DNA of 64,000 bases from Ancylostoma caninum (lineage: Eukaryota > Nematoda > Chromadorea > Rhabditida > Ancylostomatidae). A program made the translations under genes and the position numbers. The stretch is taken from assembly GCA_037903475.1 (NCBI GenBank), contig JBAJFG010000021.1, positions 62,001 to 126,000 on the forward strand. The letters run 5' to 3'. Shown here piece by piece: positions 33,349-43,077 of this stretch. Within the stretch, counting starts at the first letter, position 1. The number at the start of each line of letters is the position of its first letter. The notes under the pieces were generated by a model. The model made no database searches and was not told the DNA's origin. It was given only the letters and a program-made list of their open reading frames with translations.

Positions 33349-35323
33349 GGTAAGACGAAGGGTTGCGCAACGCTCTCAGGTGTTCGTCAAGTCGTTTGTA
33401 GAGAGGTCTAGATGTTTCTCCAACATATTTTTGCCCGCATCCCTCACATGTCACCAGATACACAGTTCCTCGCAATTGACAGATCTTCTTTTCTGTGCAG
33501 TAGGTGCATTTCTTCCGACCACACTTATCTTCGTACATCCTCGACGCTGTCAGCAAGTTTTTCAAGTTCGGTGGTGGTCGGAATATCAGCTTTATTGGCA
33601 ATCCTGATGACTTTACGACTCGGTTCACGTCCCGTGCGCTCTGCTCATTTACATAAGGTAGTACCAAAGGTATACTTCCTGTGATGAAGACAGGGCGCCA
33701 TGAACTAGGTTGTACTGTCGTATAGCCGTTGTCTTCCAATATTTGCTGTATGTTCTGTTCCACCTCAGGCGAGTCTTGATTGCAAGTCTTCCTTTTCGTA
33801 GCGATGAGGCTTCGGATCATGTTTGCTTTCATATACAGAGGATGTGCACTGCGAGAATGCATCATTATGTTTTTGGAGAAAGGTTTCTTGTACCATGTGT
33901 AGTGCTTGGTACCGTCGCAAATCCGGACCTTCGTATTCAGAAATGGGATGTAACCACTATCATCAGGTAATTCCACCGTGAAGCGTAAGTTTGGATCACA
34001 CGAGTTGAGTTTTTCAAGCATCGTGGACATGTCGGAAGCGGTGGAACTAATGATGAACACGTCATCTATGTAACGCTTGTAAAACAAAATCCCTGTGACC
34101 AACGACCTTCTTTCAATATGATCAAGATAGATGATAGCAAGCAGTGGTGATATTCGTAAACCCATCGCAAGGCCGCGTTTCTGCTTATAAAATTCTCCAT
34201 CGAACTGGAAGATGTTACATTCCAGTGTTGCTGTTAAGAGCTCTCGTAGATCATCCTCTTTCAGTCCGAATGTGTGGATTTCTTCATGATGTGCACGAAG
34301 AAGTTCCAACACAGCGTATATTGCTTCATCGTTATTCACATTCGTGTAAAGAGAAACTGCATCGAAACTGGCGTAACAGACGTCTTCAGGTAGTTCGCAG
34401 CGATTGAGGGCAGATATGAATTCCTCTACGTTAACTATATGAGCTGCTACATGGCGTAGAAGCGGCGATAGAACTTTGACGAGGAACCAGCTGACTCTGT
34501 CTGACGGGCCTCCACATGAAGAAACGATTGGTCTCATTCTGATTCCTTCCTCTGTTACCTGCTGTATGTCCACTCCTGCGGGAATCTTGTGCGTTTTAAC
34601 CAATGCGTAGTATGTGGGGACAACGGGAAATGTTGAAATGAGACGTCTGACAGTCTTCGCATTCATGATCTTACCCAAGATTCGTTTCGATGTGCTTCTA
34701 ATTTCGTTTGATGCCTTATCAAAAGCATTCACCGACGACTTTTCATATATTGTTCCGTCCGAAAGGTCCCTGTGGCTGATTTCCTTGTCCATTCTTTGCG
34801 TTAACACCACAAAGTCACCGCCTTTGTCGCTTACGCTGTAGCGAAGTTCATTTCTTAAAGACAGTAACTTTTTTAAGCCGCGTCTCTCTTGATCTGTCAA
34901 GTTTGATGCGAACTTCGTCTTGTTCTGACGCAAGTAGGCTTGCGTGAGTTTCAACTGAAGAGAGGCTAGGGCAGGTTCGAGACAAGGTGATGGTTTTGGT
35001 GTCAATACCGACGTTTTGGGGAAAGGTATGGAGGTTGAGAATGTCGTCATCCTGTCCAAGACCGTCGGCTGAGAATTTTCTCGCCATCTAGCCTGATATG
35101 CGAACTTGTAGAAGCCGCACATCACTGAATCAAGAAGTTTCTGGTTTACCGCCGTGGCAACAGCAAACGAAGGTCCTAAATTCAGTACAGCTTCCATTTC
35201 TTTGTCGATTTTGTCGGTGCCAATTATTGTGCAACGTTTTGGGGGTGTTGCTCCAGGTGTTATGAAATGGCTACGATAAGGCAAGCGAGAGCGTAAATGT
35301 GCCAGCTTGCCAGCAGGATACAA
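33152..35323 (-). CDS. Penelope-like reverse transcriptase with GIY-YIG endonuclease
   Basis: A 723-codon uninterrupted ORF. The RT core shows RPIVSSCGGPSD (about residues 265-276), SFDAVSLYTNV (about 320-330, metal-binding Asp), KRGLAMGLRISPLLA (about 385-400) and KRYIDDVFII (about 418-427, catalytic YIDD). A Cys cluster CGRKKCTYC precedes the C-terminal GIY-YIG endonuclease, with YLVTCEGCGQKYVGETSR and KRLDEHL (about 635-665). Function by family: target-primed reverse transcription with first-strand nicking by the GIY-YIG domain. The ORF's last ~65 codons lie inside the terminal arm. Length is slightly below the usual PLE range, but all core motifs are present. The ATG at 35323 is the first in frame and close to the inverted arm, so the true start could differ. 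Confidence 0.9.
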   Translation of the reverse strand: MYPAGKLAHLRSRLPYRSHFITPGATPPKRCTIIGTDKIDKEMEAVLNLGPSFAVATAVNQKLLDSVMCGFYKFAYQARWRENSQPTVLDRMTTFSTSIPFPKTSVLTPKPSPCLEPALASLQLKLTQAYLRQNKTKFASNLTDQERRGLKKLLSLRNELRYSVSDKGGDFVVLTQRMDKEISHRDLSDGTIYEKSSVNAFDKASNEIRSTSKRILGKIMNAKTVRRLISTFPVVPTYYALVKTHKIPAGVDIQQVTEEGIRMRPIVSSCGGPSDRVSWFLVKVLSPLLRHVAAHIVNVEEFISALNRCELPEDVCYASFDAVSLYTNVNNDEAIYAVLELLRAHHEEIHTFGLKEDDLRELLTATLECNIFQFDGEFYKQKRGLAMGLRISPLLAIIYLDHIERRSLVTGILFYKRYIDDVFIISSTASDMSTMLEKLNSCDPNLRFTVELPDDSGYIPFLNTKVRICDGTKHYTWYKKPFSKNIMMHSRSAHPLYMKANMIRSLIATKRKTCNQDSPEVEQNIQQILEDNGYTTVQPSSWRPVFITGSIPLVLPYVNEQSARDVNRVVKSSGLPIKLIFRPPPNLKNLLTASRMYEDKCGRKKCTYCTEKKICQLRGTVYLVTCEGCGQKYVGETSRPLYKRLDEHLRALRNPSSYPKSGFSRHRTLHHTYEDPPAIKATVIHRSLEAPLERKLLEALAIKRLSPEINNKDELMEALRLIT

Positions 35324-35350
35324 CTAGATCCCTTGCCAGCCTCATCGCTA

Positions 35351-35789
35351 CGAAGAGTGGTTTCTCACGACACCAAACCCTACACCACACATATGAAGAC
35401 CCGCCTGCGATTAAAGCTACTGTGATACACCGCTCACTAGAGGCCCCTCTAGAAAGGAAACTACTAGAGGCCCTGGCGATAAAGCGACTGTCCCCCGAAA
35501 TAAACAACAAAGACGAGCTCATGGAAGCACTGAGGCTTATCACGTAGGGGCGATTGTGACATCGTCACATATCACGTCGCGTTCACAAGTAGCTCTCATT
35601 CGTCTAAGAACTACATTATTGTTCTGTTGTAGTATATTGCCACTTGTTTGGTTAGTTGCTAATGTTGACTGTTGAATGCTTGCTGCAGTATGTAGACACA
35701 TTGTAGGTCCGAAGAAGGTATTAACATACCGAAAGCTAACCAATAAAGCTGACGTACAGGAGTTCTCAACAACTATCAAGAGCAACTAT
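35351..35789 (+). repeat. Penelope-like element, inverted 5' arm
   Basis: An inverted copy of the 3' arm that begins abruptly at CGAAGAGTGG. The plus-strand ORF 35299-35547 is only the duplicated C-terminus of the reverse transcriptase ORF read from this arm. Confidence 0.88.
35702..35758 (+). ncRNA. Hammerhead-ribozyme-like motif in inverted 5' arm
   Basis: Exact second copy of the fold at 32941-32997, in the opposite orientation because the arm is inverted. It shows the same deviations from the hammerhead core. Confidence 0.38.
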
Positions 35790-35802
35790 CTCAAATATAA
35801 TA

Positions 35803-37059
35803 AAAAGTGCTCTTAAAGTTCCAGAATGACAAATTGCAAGTTTTGCACTAGAAATTAAAGTGGAAAATATGATATGCCAATGATGGAAGTTTTCCCCAAA
35901 GAAATACAGCAGTAAATGAGGAAGTACAAAAATGTCGCTTGTATCAAGAAACGAACCCTGGAACCTCATCTGCCACGAGTTTTTATTTATCTCGATCGCA
36001 TAATTCCTGTTTTGATTTCCAACCAGGTGAAAAATGTGGTGACTACTTAATCCTGCTGGTCTACTGTGGTGGAAAAGTTGGAAGAGGTCATGCTGTTCAA
36101 ACTCAATTCTGACATCTCCCTACATGACAGCGACATCCGTCAAAAAGCTCTTAAAATTAATAAGGATGAGTCGTTACTCAGAAGTTCCAAGACAAGCCAT
36201 AGATGGATATAGGAGTTCGAAACGTTCTGGTATCGCCTCACGACGTATCGCAACTTTCACCTCGAGAAAACACTTTTTCGGGCGTGATGGATTTCCTCTG
36301 ACGCACAGAAATACAAGAAGTAAGACGAAGTACTCTTTGAAAAATACGCAGAATTATGTGGTCTTTCAGCAATTTCTCGTGTCTAGAGAAGCACTGATCT
36401 CTGGAAAATATTTGCAACGCTGATCAAAGCAGATTTTCGAAGGAGGTCCACGCAGCGAGATCACTGGCACTGAAAGGGTCTGAGAAAGTGGAAAAAGTGG
36501 TCCAGCCTGCGTTGGCAACAGTTCACTTCTTCACAGTGATGCCAGTGTTGTTCGCCGACAGGCACGTGGGGAAGGAACTTTAGTTGTACTGCAGGTGCAT
36601 TCTTCTTCTTCTTAAATACAAGAGCAAGTCATTTACTCATATCGTTATTCTCAGTAGGAAATCAACGGCGTTCTTCCTGAAAATGGGTACTCAAAGGCAC
36701 TAAATCTGGAAGTTCGGCCTAACACCACTCATATCATGAGTAACAACTTGCCTATGTAGTCGCATGTAGTACCAGACGACTCCTCTCCTTCAAGCCTTTT
36801 CCTCCTCGATTCATTAAGCCCATTCAAAGACCACGTTGCAATTAGTTCAGTTGTATCCTGAAGATTGTGAATATCTCTCCTGGTACTACATCATCGATAC
36901 AACTTTTGCGTGTTTATATTTTTTATCGTTCAAAGCAATGTGTAAAAGTTTTACGTCCTATATCATCGCTCATGATCTGGAATCCTCTATATATGACTAT
37001 ACTCTGTCCCTAAAATCCCCCATCGCTTGTGTACCTTCAATTTTGGGCACCGAAATTTA
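35803..37059. other. Non-coding stretch, nothing gene-like seen
   Basis: A 99-codon plus ORF (36124-36423) is basic and without motif. No splice-consistent exons or repeats recognised. Confidence 0.4.
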
Positions 37060-37450
37060 GGTGATCCTCATCCTCCTGAGGCGGACAGTACTCACGAGGA
37101 CGGTGCGCCAGTACTGCAGAAAACGCTGATATACGGATCGAAGCAGGAGGGATGTTTCGACTCCGATAGGAAGGAGGCTGCGCGCCAGTACTACAGAAAA
37201 CGCAAGGATACGGGTCACCGATGGAGCAGGGGTGCACCGGCGCTCAAGAACGGGGAAAACGTTACGATACGAGCCCTGCAATGGAGGGTACGTGCTCCAG
37301 GTATCGTGGAAACCCCTACGGGACCCTCCATGGATAAAGGGTGCACTAAGGCTCAATAGTGTGGAAAACGCTCAGATGCGAGTAGAACTGTAGAACACGG
37401 GTACACCGGCACGCAATGAAGGGGAAAATTCCAGGATACGAGTATTCAGA
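37060..37450 (-). repeat. Diverged minisatellite related to the 39-40 kb array, opposite orientation
   Basis: Several loose ~60-bp units with CAGAAAACGC, GATACGGGTC, CCGATGGAGCAGGG. The plus strand here resembles the minus strand of the 39390-40262 unit (ATACGGGTCCACCGATGGAG). So it is a degenerate inverted relative of that array. Confidence 0.55.
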
Positions 37451-37648
37451 AGGGTGCGTCTGTAACCGTGTGTGGCGAAACGTCATATGACGGGTATGTA
37501 TAGCCGAGCAGGCAGATTGGTAGAATATACCAAACTCACAAGACGGATTTCGTATTTGAATGCAGCTAATGACCAGTAGTTGCTTCTTCTTGATTTTTTC
37601 AGGAGTTCCAAAATTTGAAGACTTAGCACACAGTATCTCAACTGACTA

Positions 37649-37692
37649 CCCCACCCCACTTTCTAGCGTCCCGTGGGGGCGCTAGTGCATTA
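37649..37692 (-). repeat. CTAGCG hairpin repeat, copy 2 (inverted)
   Basis: CCCCACTTTCTAGCGTCCCG then TGGGGGCGCTAG is the reverse complement of the copies at 9446 and 38926. With the latter it flanks the 37843-38697 TIR element. Confidence 0.65.
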
Positions 37693-37842
37693 ACAAAGTT
37701 ACAGCCACGAAAATATCTTGTGCTACGAAAAAGGAACAAGAGATTGTCTGTTTAGCATATAGCAGTTCCTAAAACAACCGATGGAAATTTGAGATTATCC
37801 GTTCCCATTCACTTCACGCATACCATTAGCTAATTAAACAGT

Positions 37843-38697
37843 ATAGGGCAATTTATACTGGATGCGTGCGACTGACGCGCGTGCGTCTCTATGATAAAGA
37901 ATAGGCCTCAGTCGCATCGCAGTCGCTGCTCAGACGCACGCGTTCACGGTCTGGCGACGGCCGCGCGTTCTTTTCATTGAGGATGTACATGCTCTGATGT
38001 TCATTGACGATACATTTGGCGAGGTTTGTTTGGCAACCTCGAAAACGATTTGCCATCTAGCTAGGCAAACAAAGCCCGCCAAATGTATTGCCAAACAAGA
38101 AGTCCCGTAAAATATATCGCCATGCAAACCCCGTCAAATGTATCGCCACGCAAACCTCGCCAAATGTACCGTCAAACAAAAGGGTTATCAACCGCGCAAA
38201 AATTCGATATCATCAGGAATCGTACCATGATATCACTCTTAGGAGTCCACTGCCTTACCAGCTGAGCCATCCGGATCGACACCGCCGATGGTTGAGTCTC
38301 CAGCTAAGAATGAAATGAACGCCTTATCAGAACACCCGTAAAATGTGTCGTCACGCAAACCTTGCCATTTGTATCGTCAAACAAACCTCGTCAAATGTAT
38401 CGTCAGCAGATTCTCTTGCCAAATGTATCGCCAAACACCCGTAAAATGTATCGTCAACAGATTCTCTTGCCAAATGTATCGTCAAACAGGCTCTTCACTC
38501 ATTCTCCCGTAAATCATATTGCCAAACAAAATTTTATCCCGTAAATCATATCGTCAAACACATTCTCTTGCCAAATGTATCGTCAATGAACATCAGAGTG
38601 TCGTGTTGACCGGTCTTCATGGAAAATCCCTTGCAAATGGATGCGTGCGACTGATGCGCGACTGACGCACGCAGCTAGTATAAATTACCCTTATAAG
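37843..38697. mobile_element. TIR element with internal ~26-bp minisatellite
   Basis: The left end TAGGGCAATTTATACT leads into TGCGTGCGACTGACGCGCG. The right end is the inverse (CGCACGCAGCTAGTATAAAT then TACCCTTA). A second inverted pair inside (ATGTTCATTGACGATACATT near 37997 and its reverse complement near 38575-38600) shows that the inverted structure extends further. Between them about a dozen and a half ~26-29-bp units (CCGTAAAATGTATCGTCAAAC / TTGCCAAATGTATCG) form a minisatellite. A TA or TTA duplication is possible. No transposase. Confidence 0.65.
38085..38600 (+). repeat. Minisatellite, ~26-29-bp units
   Basis: Tandem copies with core AAATGTATCG[CT]CAAACA and two alternating heads (CCCGTAAA and CTTGCCAAA). 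The array is broken at 38190-38330 by unrelated sequence. Confidence 0.75.
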
Positions 38698-38925
38698 AGC
38701 CGCAAAGAGTACCACTAAAAAGATGCCAAAACTACACAAGATGAACTCTCAGAGAACACTCTTCTTCCACTTCTCTTCTTGTAATGGAGGTCTGATATGA
38801 AATTTTAGCTAAGCACTCAAGATTCTTCTCCATAAGCTATTTTTCTGTGCAGAATATGATGTATTCACTTTAGAGAGCTTTTATTTGAAACATCTGAGCT
38901 TTAATTGTCAGGCTATTTACCGTAA

Positions 38926-38975
38926 CTAGCGCCCCTTCGGGACGCTAGAAAGTGGGGTGGGGCAGCCACTTGGGA
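38926..38975 (+). repeat. CTAGCG hairpin repeat, copy 3
   Basis: CTAGCGCCCCTTCGGGACGC then TAGAAAGTGGGGTGGGGCAG. Inverted relative to 37649-37692. Confidence 0.65.
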
Positions 38976-39079
38976 CATGTGCAAACGCTTCACACTTGCC
39001 AAATCTCTAGAAAATTGATAAAGAAGCAGAACCAATCTTCCAATGGGCCCAAACATGAAGTCCTTCTTATGAGTTGAGT

Positions 39080-40270
39080 ATGAGCATGAGGAGTTCGTTC
39101 TCCGTCGTATGGCGTATTCGTGCGTATTCCTCACTACCGGGCTAACGCAGACGCGTTCTCCATCGGCGGAACTGTATCCTGCCGTTCCCCACACTATTGG
39201 ACAAGGCAAAATCGTATCCGAGTGTTTTCCAGACTACTGGGCCGCAGCGGGCCCTTCCTCCATCAGAGCGCCCGTATTCTGGCGCCTTCCTCACAGTTAG
39301 TGCCAGCCGGATCCGTTCTCCAGGGGCGGGTTTGCATCCTGGCATTCTCAACTATCGGACTTGAGTGAACCCGTATCCTGACGTTCTCCACACCATTATG
39401 CTACGACGAGTCCTTCCTCCATCGGTGGACCCGTATCCTGGCGTCCCCCACACCACTTGGCCACGGGGGGCCCTTTTTCTATCGGTGGACCCGTTCTGAC
39501 GTCATTCACACCACTGGGCCACAGTGGGCCCTTTCTCCATCGGTGGACCTGGAGCTCGGTGTCCCCCACACCATTGGGCCACAGCGGGCCCTTTCTCCAT
39601 CGGTGGACCCGTATCCTGACGTTCTCCACACCATTATGCTACGACGGGTCCTTCCTCCATCGCTGGACCCGTATCCTGGCGTCCCCCACACCACTTGGCC
39701 ACGGGGGGGGCCTTTTCTCCATCGCTGGACCCGTGTCATGGCGTTCCCCACAGCACTGGGCCATGGCGGGCCCTTTCTCCATCGGTGGACCTGTGTCATG
39801 GCGTTCCCCACAGCACTGGGCCATGGTGGGCCTTTTCTCCATCGGTGGACCGGTATCCTGGCGTCCGCCACACGACTGGGCCAAGGGGGACCCTTTCTTT
39901 ATCGGTTGACCCGCATCCTGGCGTCCCCCGCACCATTGGGCCCTGTCGGGTCTTTTCTCCATTGCTGGACCCGTGTCATGGCGTTCCCCACAGCACTGGG
40001 CCATGGCGGGCCCTTTCTCCATCGGTGGACCCGCATCCTGGCGTCCCCCGCACCACTGGGCCATGGCGGGCCCTTTCTCCATAGGTGGACCTGTGTCATG
40101 GCGTTCTCCACAGCACTGGGGCGTGGTGGGCCCTTTGTCCATCGGTGGACCCGTATCTCGGCGTTCCCCACAGCACTGGGCCACGGCGGGCCCTTTCTCC
40201 ATCGGTGGACCCGTATTTCGGCGTCCGCTGCACCATTGGGCCACGGCGGGCCCTTTCTCATTGCTGGTCC
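39080..40270 (+). repeat. Minisatellite with exact 60-bp unit
   Basis: From about 39361 to 40262 the unit repeats every 60 bases (about fifteen copies). The consensus begins GGACCCGTATCCTGGCGT, continues CCCCACACCATTGGGCCA, CGGCGGGCCCTTTCTCCATC, GGT. Upstream to about 39080 it is degenerate. Because 60 is a multiple of three, several frames on both strands stay open and give 20-residue repeats. The longest is 248 codons plus (39543-40289, GHGGPFLHRWTR-like) and 222 codons minus (39639-40307, PPMEKGPAMAQ-like). No splice context or signal peptide supports translation, so I treat these ORFs as by-products. Confidence 0.85.
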
Positions 40271-40847
40271 TGTATCCGTATATAGTTGATTGGATACACA
40301 ATGTCATGCCTTCATATTCAGAGGCTTTTACTCTTTGTTAGAGCAGAAGCTTTCTCGAAACGAACGGATGTCGTGACTACACAATCGCTGCGAGAAATTC
40401 AGCAGGGGATGCGACAGTAGCATCCACCAGACGAGGCGACCGCGTAGGTCCAGCCTCACCGAAGCTTCCGAGACGCTGCAGCTCTCTTAACACCCGTCCA
40501 TTTCTTCCTGCAAGTGCACACAGCGTCGCAACAGTGAAGGCTGGTTTTCCTGCTGCGTACATTGTGCAGCCTGAAAGCTCGTAAACACTCCCTCACTCCT
40601 ATGCGGCGAGACCGCCAGCGAAGGTGATGAAACCACTATCTCGTGCATGCGGGAGAGCCAGCAGTGACGTAATCGCGAGTCCCGAAACGAACGTGTCTGC
40701 GTCCATGGAAATCGGCCATTTCGCCCCACAGTCTGCGCCTCAAGATTGCGGTGTCTATGAGTGCCGCCCCGTATCTCTAACCGCTCTAGCCCCCTTACGG
40801 CGCTTTGTTTAATAGATCCCGCTTACGCACATAGTTTTTGTTCAGCG
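40271..40847. other. Non-coding stretch, nothing gene-like seen
   Basis: Only short ORFs with no recognised motif on either strand. Confidence 0.4.
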
Positions 40848-41580
40848 GCCCCTTAAAAGCAGCAAGAGCCAAAATCCTCGGCTCCGAGCTGAAGTGAGCG
40901 TGGTGGAGTACAGACTCGGCTGCGTGACAAGAGGTACGCTGCTGGTCTGTGATTGGTCGATTCATGTGCGCGTCGCGGCTGCAGCCTTCGAGGGTATGAG
41001 CAGTTCTGCGTGGATACGCTCAACTTTTCTAAGTTTGAGTGGGACAGATGAATGTTATCGGAACCCACAAACTGCAAGGAGGTGGCCACAAATGTCATTT
41101 AGTGCGTCGAATTTGAAGAAACAACCTGGACTTGAGAAGAATACGCGTGCGGCGCGGTCGCGTCGCGGCGTACGTCTTGACCGCCACCCTACAGGCTCGG
41201 CACATCACAAATGTGAAACGAACACAAACAATGATGGCTTACCTGCAGAGAGAATGGAAACTTCGTCGCGAACACGCCTGGCCGAGTTCGCGTCGGTACG
41301 AGTTTCCCTCGGCGCTAAAGCCATTGGCTCGTGGTTTGGCGCAAAAGTAGTAGGAAAAGCGTTCAATTCACAGGGTTTCATGGCGGGACGCACACCCGAC
41401 ATCGGAGCACTCGTCCGCGCGCGAACACGGCCAGGCGTGTTCGCGACGACAGTTCCAGTTTCTCTGCAGGTAAGCCATCATTGTCTGTGTTCGTTTCACA
41501 TTTATAATGTGCTGAGTCCGTACTTCACCACGCGCATCTCAGCTCGGAGTCGAGGATTTCGGCTCTTGCTGCCTTTAATT
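40848..41580. mobile_element. Inverted-repeat (fold-back MITE-like) element, interrupted copy
   Basis: Same family as 10012-10490. Left-arm pieces lie at 40855-40920 and about 41195-41330, separated by about 270 bp of unrelated, partly GC-rich sequence. The right arm runs from about 41400 to 41578, ending CTCTTGCTGCCTTTAA. The 253-codon ORF across it is repeat-derived. Confidence 0.65.
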
Positions 41581-42645
41581 GTCAGGCTATTCCCCGTAAT
41601 CCCACTTATGCACTTAGTTTTTGTTCAGCGTACCCTCGTTTTTATTTTTCCTTAGATTTTAAATCGATTTAACTTTTCATGAAACTTGACAAAATTATCG
41701 AAGCAAAAATCAGGTGGTCTAACAGTGCAGTGGTTTACACCAACTCTAAGTCCTTACATGCAATATATACGCATACTGGACTCTCCGTACTTCCAACTTC
41801 CAGCATTACCAATATTCAGGTGTTTTTTGGGCTTCCAACACCCGAATTTTCTCGAATCTGACTTCCGCTCATCCCTGTTGTGCAGCTAGCTCACATTGAC
41901 TATCCGCCCAAATGTTCCATGAAATCTGCGCTTCCAGACGTTTCTATGCCACTCCCACTCAGACAAGTTGTCGGAAGGATCGCAACAGTAAGATCGCGCT
42001 CATGTAGTTAGAAAGCGAGAGACGCAGAGATAAAAATTTTCGGAAGGACCGCAGCAGAACCTCACATCATCTCTGACAAGTGTGCACGATGAGCGCAGCC
42101 ATCGTGCTTTACTTCTTCGAGTGTGGCCTATTCAATCGTTTGCGAGTGTTGGTAGAAGAATCATGGACGGAGACGTGGTCATTTCCAATCAATACTAAAG
42201 GCAGCGTCTCAATTCGAAAGTCGTTCTCGAGATTTGTACAGTGATAGAATCTGAATGAGTCGCAAAGAACAATGTGCGCCACGTGAAATTCTATGAAACT
42301 TTAGTTAACTTTAAACCAAGTGTAAAATAAATAAATGACTAAATAAAAAAAACAAATGAATAAATGTCTCGAAACCAGTGGAACCATGTACTCCGAAGGG
42401 TTGCTCGGCCGAGAATTTCGAAATTTTGAAATTCTTCGCCGAATCAAAAATAGACCGTAATTACTGTTGTTTTTGATGTTGTAAAACGAGTTCACGATAC
42501 ACATTGAGTACGTACTGCTGGTAAAATCCACAGTTGGTTGGGCCGGCGTAGAAAGGTTTATTGAACTGTTAGGGCATTTCACATATACCTATTATTGGAA
42601 TAAATACGTCGAGCTTATCCAGAATCTGTCAAAACGTTAGAATCT
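41581..42645. other. Non-coding stretch, nothing gene-like seen
   Basis: It starts TTGTCAGGCTATT, which also follows TTTAA at 38900-38916. Otherwise AT-rich, with no supportable exon. Confidence 0.4.
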
Positions 42646-43077
42646 AAAAGAGGTGAGATCTTGAGAAGCGTGTGTCGGTTAAAGTGACCCACTTCATTTT
42701 CGTGACTGAGCTATTAGCAGAATGTGAATCTCCTCGATACGTCGATTCTAATGGGATACATAAAATGTTTCAGAACGGTCTAGTTTTTTTAACGTTTTTC
42801 CGGACAGGGTCCGTAACCGATTGCTGAACCGAAATGGCTTGTGAAGCCGTTGATCTTATCGATCGAACACGCCAAGACTTGTTAGCCAACGCTGCAGCCG
42901 TGGCGGGCAGTCAACCACACGGTCCACTCTGCCCAGGTCGTCTGCGAGACCTGCAAAAGAGTGGGGTGTCCATTAACTTTGCGGTAATTAATGTACACTA
43001 CTGGAACCAGCATGGCGAGAAGGTGGCGGATCTGTTTATGTCTCCAACATAGAGGGAGGTGGGACACTGCCTTTAAC
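42646..43077 (+). mobile_element. MITE family E (AAAGGCAGTGTGTCACCTCGTT ends), copy 1
   Basis: Shares with copies 2-4 the internal blocks GTGAAGCCGTTGATCTTATC, GATCG..CACGCC, GCTGCAG.CGTGGCGGGCAG and TGAATCTCCTCGA. The right end GGGACACTGCCTTTAA is clear; the left end is diverged. Confidence 0.65.

Larger units (their letters stand above)
32859..35802 (-). mobile_element. Penelope-like element with inverted terminal arms and target duplication
   Basis: The target sequence ATCTCAAATATAATA is duplicated at 32859-32873 and 35788-35802 (13 bp unambiguous). Inside it, a 36-bp unique extension (32874-32909) precedes a 439-bp arm at 32910-33348, whose near-identical reverse complement is at 35351-35789. 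The arm spans the end of the ORF and the 3' UTR. The single ORF lies between on the minus strand (33152-35323). This layout, with pLTR-type arms in inverted orientation, a 30-40-bp one-sided extension and a short target duplication, is characteristic of Penelope-like elements. The arms differ at about one position, which points to recent insertion. Confidence 0.9.

Noticed and set aside
35299..35547. 82-codon plus ORF ending like the PLE protein
   Set aside because: It is the inverted terminal arm duplicating the ORF's C-terminus, not a separate gene.
38085..38600. CRISPR-like array of ~26-bp repeats
   Set aside because: Units are directly tandem without unique spacers and the genome is eukaryotic.
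39543..40307. 248-codon plus and 222-codon minus ORFs
   Set aside because: Produced by the 60-bp minisatellite; both strands are open equally and neither has a recognisable domain.
40894..41655. 253-codon ORF
   Set aside because: Spans the interrupted copy of the same inverted-repeat family; its latter half is the translation already seen at 10252-10490.
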